Of a stretch of 64,000 bases of DNA, positions 59,021 to 64,000 are shown one piece after another. A program made the position numbers and the translations under genes. Numbering within the stretch: position 1 is the first letter of the stretch; the number at the start of each line of letters is the position of its first letter. The notes under the pieces were generated by a model that made no database searches, was not told the DNA's origin, and saw only the letters and a list, made by a program, of their open reading frames with translations. The DNA lies in the NCBI GenBank assembly GCA_025345505.1, contig JANVCC010000120.1, positions 1,636,768 to 1,700,767 of the forward strand, written 5' to 3'. This stretch comes from Todiramphus chloris collaris (lineage: Eukaryota; Chordata; Aves; Coraciiformes; Alcedinidae).

Positions 59021-59628
59021 ATCATAGAAGCGCAGAATCCTTTGAGTTGGAAGAGACCTTGAAGATCATTGAGACCAACCATGAACCCAGCACTGCCAGG
59101 GCACCACTGACCCATGGCCCTCAGCACCACAGCTCCACGGCTTGGAAACCCCTCCAGGGATCACGGGGACTCCACCCCTGCCCTGGGCAGCCTGGCACAG
59201 CCCTGGACAACCCTCAAAGGGAAGAAATTGTTCCTCAGCTCCAACCTAAACCTCGCCTGGGGGAACTTGAGGTTGTTCCCTCTTGTCCTATTGCTTTTTC
59301 CTTGGGAGCAGAGCCCAAACCCACCTGTCTCCAACCTCCTGTCAGGAGCTGTCAGAGCCAGAAGGTCTCCCCTCAGCTTCCTTCTCTCCAGGCTGAACCA
59401 TCCCAGGTCCCTCAACTGCTCCTCACCACCCTTGTGCTCCAGCCCCTTCCGTAGCTCCATTGCCCTTTTCTGGCCACGCTCCAGCCCCTCAATGTCATTC
59501 TGGGAGCGAGGGGCCCAAAACCGAACCCGCGGTTCCAGGGGCAGCCTCCCCCATGCCCATTGCAGGGTCCTGCTGGCCACACTGTTTCTGATACCAGCCA
59601 GGATGCTGGAGGCCTTCTTGGCCACCAT
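59021..59628 (-). mobile_element. CR1 LINE, ~610 bp, 3' end present
   Basis: Minus strand. Tail at 59021 (ATCATAGAAGCGCAGAATCC). The minus frame reads MVAKKASSILAGIRNSVASR near 59570-59630, then LRDLGWFSLERRKLRGDLLA. Reverse-transcriptase C-terminus with several shifts. Confidence 0.95.
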
Positions 59629-59849
59629 GTGTGAAACAACACAGGCAAAACCACTGGCATGAGAGAGTTTGGGAAACATACCCAAAAGTCTCCTTCTGCT
59701 GCCAGGGTGCTGTGGCCAGCAGGCAGAGACACTGAACCTCACTGAACATGCCCAACTCACAGCACACAAACCATCCCCTGAAGCTCCCCACTGCCAGCAA
59801 CAGGAACCAGGTGTCCACTCACACCTCAGCTCTATCAGCACAGCACCCA
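59629..59849. other. Short spacer between two same-strand CR1 copies
   Basis: No feature recognised. May include eroded CR1 at its left edge. Confidence 0.5.
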
Positions 59850-60060
59850 TAGAATCACAGAATAGCTTCCCCTGGCAGAGACCTTCAAGATCATCCAGTC
59901 CAACCTTATTCCCAGCCCTATCAAACCCACTAAACCCTGTCCCTGAGCACAACATCTACCCAGCTCTTAAACCCCTCCAGGGACGGGGACTCCACCAGCT
60001 CCCTGGGCAGCCCATTCCAGTGCCTGACAACCCTTTCTGGAAAGAAATGCTTCCTAATTT
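59850..60060 (-). mobile_element. CR1 LINE 3' fragment
   Basis: Minus strand. GAATCACAGAATAGCTTCCC through CTTTCTGGAAAGAAATGCTT. Same subfamily as 21327 and 1363, giving the intact version of the region disrupted in 21327. Confidence 0.95.
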
Positions 60061-60844
60061 CCCTGGCATGGAACCAGGAGGTTTCTCCTCCTAATTAACG
60101 TGACGAGCAGAAACACCATCTCCACAGCCCAGGTCAGAAGGGGTGACCTGGCTCCACGCTCAGGGACCCCTCCGATGCCTTTTCAGAAGGTAGCATAGGG
60201 ACACGGGCACCACCCAAGCACCCACCCCTGCAACCTCGCGACACAGCCGAGGCAGCCCAGCTTCACCGGCGTGAATCCTCCTTCCCAGGGAGGCTGCCCG
60301 ACAGCAAAGTCACCCAGCAGAGGCAAAAGCTTCGTTTGCTCAACCTTGCTTAATTGCTCCATCAACATGAACGCCTCGCAGGGGTAGGGGAGGCTGGAGA
60401 GGGCTGGTTGAACACAGGGTTCGTTTGGCTTGCTGGAAAATTAAGAGGGAGAGAGGAGGGCAGCTCCTCTGGTATTGTATTACCAGCAAATAATGTCACT
60501 CTGCCCTGCGCTGCACGGTCAATAATTAAAAGATTGGAGGTGCCTCCCGAAGGAAAGCGTGCAAAGGAGGAGCTGGGGGAACACAAGCCAGTTCCACTGC
60601 ACCAAAAAAGAGACACTATCATTTCATTTCACGTACAGGGAATTATTCCTACAATATAGTTTTCTGTTGCAGAAAGGCAGAGTGTCCAGGAAGTATTCAA
60701 TTCCCATCATCAAGACTAACAGCAAAAAGAAAGGGCCAGTTTGTGCCCCACCTCCATGGAAAGGTTAAGGGGATCTTTGGGTTAAAAAGCCTGGCTGCAA
60801 ATCTGGGGTGCAAGTGCATTCCCTGCTCTGCAGCCCCCCTGAAG
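60061..60844. other. Unique DNA, nothing recognised
   Basis: No gene or repeat recognised. Confidence 0.5.
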
Positions 60845-61215
60845 CACAGAATCAATCACAGAATTACTGAGGCTGGAAAAGACCTCTGAGATCAACAAGT
60901 CCAGCCCATGACCCAACACCGCCACATCAGCCAGACCATGGCACTCAGTGCCACCTCCAGCCTGCCTTTGAACACCTCCAGGGACGGTGACTCCACCACC
61001 TCCCTGGGCAGCCCATTCCACTGGCTGATCACCCTCTGTCAGGAAGAGCTTCCTGATACCCAACCCAAATCTCCCCTGGAGCAGCTTCAGGCCATGGCTT
61101 CTCCTCCTGTCCCTGGTTCCTGGGAGAAGAGCCCGACCCCCACCTGCCTACAGCCTCCCTTCAGGGAGTTGTAGAGAGGGACAAGGTCCCCCCTGAGTCT
61201 CCTCTTCTCCAGGCT
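60845..61215 (-). mobile_element. CR1 LINE, ~370 bp, 3' end present
   Basis: Minus strand, near-identical to 52633-52974 but extending ~30 bp further (CCCTGAGTCTCCTCTTCTCC). Confidence 0.95.
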
Positions 61216-61847
61216 GTACAACCAGTATTTCCCCTCTTGACACCCCAGTTCTCCAGCTGTGAGATTGATCCCTCTCCCCTGTTCCTGGGAGAACACGTGT
61301 GGTTTCTGAGGGGTTTCACATCTAAGCAGGTAAAAGGACACAAAAAGCCTCATCCCTCTTCTTCAGTGACCCCTGTGCCACATCCCCTTTGGGGCTGGCA
61401 GAGGCCAAAGGGAGCTCTGAGCAGTGCCCCACCTCATAAAACAGACTGGACAAAAGCCCGACACGTTCTTTTACCAGCCAGTAACGTATCCATTTCCTCC
61501 AACCCCTGGGCTTTTTCATTCTTTTTGAGGTTTTCTGGACTCACTGAAGTTTTTTCCATCTCGCAGCTGAGCAGCAGGCTCCCTCAGGACATCCCCAGCC
61601 ACAGTGACAGCACCAACCTGTCCTTCCTGCCAGCAGTGCTGCTCAACCTCCTGACGAATTCTGCCTCTGGGACAGGAACCGCAGTGGCTGGATGGTGGGG
61701 GGGGACTGTGCCAGCTCCCCGTGCCTCCATCCCACCCTGGCAAACAGGACAGAGACCTTGGGCCGTGCCAATCAAGAGAGATGGGTTGAAGAAAGCAAAC
61801 TGCAGAGCTACAAAGATGCTACGAGGTATGTGAGGTCCTCAAATCTC
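61216..61847. other. Unique DNA, nothing recognised
   Basis: No gene or repeat recognised. Confidence 0.5.
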
Positions 61848-62098
61848 CTTAGGATGAGAGGTAATGGGCTTGAAGTTGTACCAGGGGAGGTTTAGGTTGG
61901 ACACCAGGAAAAATTTCTATACCACAAGAGTGGTGAGGCCTTGGAACAGGCTGCCCAGGGAGGGGTGCAGTCACCATCCCTGCAGGGGTTCAAACAACAT
62001 CCCGATGTGGCACCTCAGGCCATGGTTTAGTGGTTGCGAGTGGATGGTTGGACTTGGTGATCTTGGAGGTCTTCTCCAACCTTAATGATGCTGTGATT
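61848..62098 (+). mobile_element. CR1 LINE 3' fragment
   Basis: Plus strand. The ORF end ([20 protein letters not shown]) is readable at about 61888-61947, followed by the 3' end (GGTTGGACTTGGTGATCTTG, GATGCTGTGATT). Same subfamily as 24935 on the other strand. Confidence 0.95.
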
Positions 62099-64000
62099 TC
62101 TCCGTTGGAGCTCATCACTGCAGCTCCATGCAGCAGGTCCAGGGGTGTGTAGCTGCCCTCCCCACCTGCCCACTCCTCTTCCCAATGTACTCAGGGTCTG
62201 CTGCCACTTGCCTGTGCCCCTGCCTGCACTGACCAGTTCCCCGGACCCTTCTTGGCCCCCATACTGGCAAATGCATCGCTCAGCAGGGTTGCTGGTCTGC
62301 CTTTGCAGTACGCGTGGGCCATCTATTCTTCCTTGGCCCAAACTCATGGTTCACCTAAACCCTCCCTGGCCTGGAGCTTACAGATCAAAATCGGCTCCTG
62401 CACACTGAGGTCCCAAATGGCTGCATGACTTGCTGCAAGGCTGGCAAAGAATGGGCTGTGCTGTCAGCAAACAAAGCTTAACAAGAGGAGCTGAGTGGGC
62501 TTGAAGCCTTTTTTGAGGTGCTGGAGTCCAGCTCACCTGGAGAGCAGCAGGAGCATCCTGCCGGCAAAGGACAGCATCCCTAAGATGGCCCTGGCCATGC
62601 GAGGCCTCCACCAACATCACCACTGAGACACCACACTGCCTAGCATGAAAGATGGGCTCATTCTTCGAGTTTCTTGGTTTGGGTTTGTCCATAACCTAAG
62701 CCCACCATGATGGAGTTGAGGCTCAGGGGAGCGCTTTCAAAGCAGACAAGAACCAGGAGCGCAGCAGAAACTGAAAGAAGGTAACCAAGCCACACTCCTG
62801 TGTCACCAACATCCTCTATCATCGCTGGGAAAACAGAAACGGAGGGTCAGAAGGAGATGACACTGACCCACCAGCTCAGCTTCTCCTGGAAGCAGAGACA
62901 AATCCCCAGGGAAGGTGCCACAGGGCTGTACCCAGCTACCGTTTTCTCACACGCACCCTCGAGGAGGAGGAAATCCCCCCTTGATGTTCACACCAAGTCA
63001 TTTAACCTCACCAATCAACACGTGAATCTCCATTTTGCGATCCAATTTGGTGCCTGGGACCAGAGCTGACCTAATACCAGTGGGAGCATCCCCCCCACCA
63101 GTGCATCTCCCATCTCATCTCCTCTCCTCCTGCGCTGCATCCCGCCTGCTGCCCGAGCTATTTCTTTTCACCACCTCTACATGTGCTGCCCGTTAGTGAC
63201 AGAGTGACCTCTTTGTCCCAGTTTCATGACACAGCATAAAGATGAGATGAGGTCACTTTCCCTTAAGACTCTGAATATTCACATACTCCCCAAGTCTACT
63301 CCTCTTTCCCCTGACATCAAATGCCAACGGAGTGATTTTTCCTCTTCGAAGTTATCAGCTGGGATCTTCACGTGTGTCCTCATGTTCAAGTGCCTTTTAA
63401 AATAATTAATTGTTCCCGCTGCAATTTGGTTCACACACCAACCTCCCTGCATCAGAAAAAACACAAAAAAACCCTCCACCTAAATTCCTGACATGCCCAA
63501 ACCTTCCATGAATTTGTGCCCACTCATTCTTGTGTTCATCCCTGGCCCAGTAACGTTGGGAATTCATTAGCTCCAATTCGCCACATCCAAACACCCCCTT
63601 CTGACACGAGGTTTTTGACAGCCCTTCTGATACTCTTGGCCTCCTAAAACCTGGCCAGCCATAAAATGCACCTTTCTCCTCCATGCAGATAGGAGGACAA
63701 GGCAGCAAAGCTCTGCCACGTGAGGTTTTCATGCGTCATGGTGACACAGGTTACTTTTCCAGTGCTCGCATCTACTGGAGACAATGCCAGGGCTGCCACC
63801 TGGCCCTGAACCTCCCCAGCTTTGCAGCCCTGAGTTTTGTTTGGCTTCAAACAAAAACACATATATTGTGGGGTCAACAAGAGGCACTCCAGAGAAAGAG
63901 TGTGATGCTGTGACTCATTCTAGGAGTTGGAGACACATCACGGCACCATCCCATGCCAGGAGGAGCTTTCTGAGAGTACGAGGCACAGCTCTGCTGCAGA
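62099..64000. other. Unique DNA to the window end, nothing recognised
   Basis: 1.9 kb without CR1, tandem repeat or recognisable exon. Confidence 0.5.

Noticed and set aside
1..64000. A multi-gene system such as a defence, biosynthetic or immune cluster
   Set aside because: No recognisable gene was found on either strand, so there is nothing to support such a system here.

Overview
The window looks like bird nuclear DNA with no recognisable protein-coding gene. The main evidence is 31 fragments of CR1 (chicken repeat 1) LINE. They carry the typical avian CR1 3' end (octamer tail of the ATTCTGTG type) and, where long enough, the C-terminal reverse-transcriptase reading frame. No SINEs, L1 or full-length retroviral elements were recognised. 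By my hand-set boundaries CR1 covers about 11.6 kb, roughly 18% of the window, with 13 copies on + and 18 on -. The species cannot be told from the sequence alone.

Layout. 1-5 kb: a (CCTTT)n tract, a directly repeated ~250 bp segment (581-843 and 2584-2825), then CR1 copies. 5-18 kb: CR1 copies in both orientations, short tandem repeats, and a 27-copy, 17-bp GC-rich minisatellite (14438-14893). 17.29-17.71 kb: a small island between two CR1 copies holding the only exon-like segment I could find, which I do not recognise. 20 kb: a second minisatellite interrupted by a 10-N gap. 21-26 kb: five minus-strand CR1 copies, one carrying a foreign 89-bp segment that is repeated 1.2 kb away. 28-31 kb and 35.2-35.6 kb: CpG-dense patches in otherwise AT-rich DNA, plus a tandem duplication at 28.3-28.56 kb. 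34-41 kb: short CR1 pieces, one of them a mosaic, and a tandem pair of NF-kB-like sites. 42.1 kb: a 100-N assembly gap. 44.9-48.5 kb: two plus-strand CR1s, including the longest copy, which retains the reverse-transcriptase palm region with stops and a changed catalytic motif. 51-62 kb: more CR1, long purine tracts, a GC-rich 4-copy repeat, and an AT-rich 19/23-bp satellite-like array (57837-58169) flanked by two copies of a ~100 bp sequence.

How it works together. I see no operon, defence system, RNA gene or gene cluster. Most of the long reading frames come from CR1 remnants, from tandem repeats whose unit length opens every frame, or from GC-rich DNA. The window is best read as an intergenic or intronic avian region. 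The points worth a second look are repeat rearrangements, tandem arrays carrying transcription-factor-like motifs, and one candidate exon. All boundaries were set by eye and may be off by 10-30 bp.
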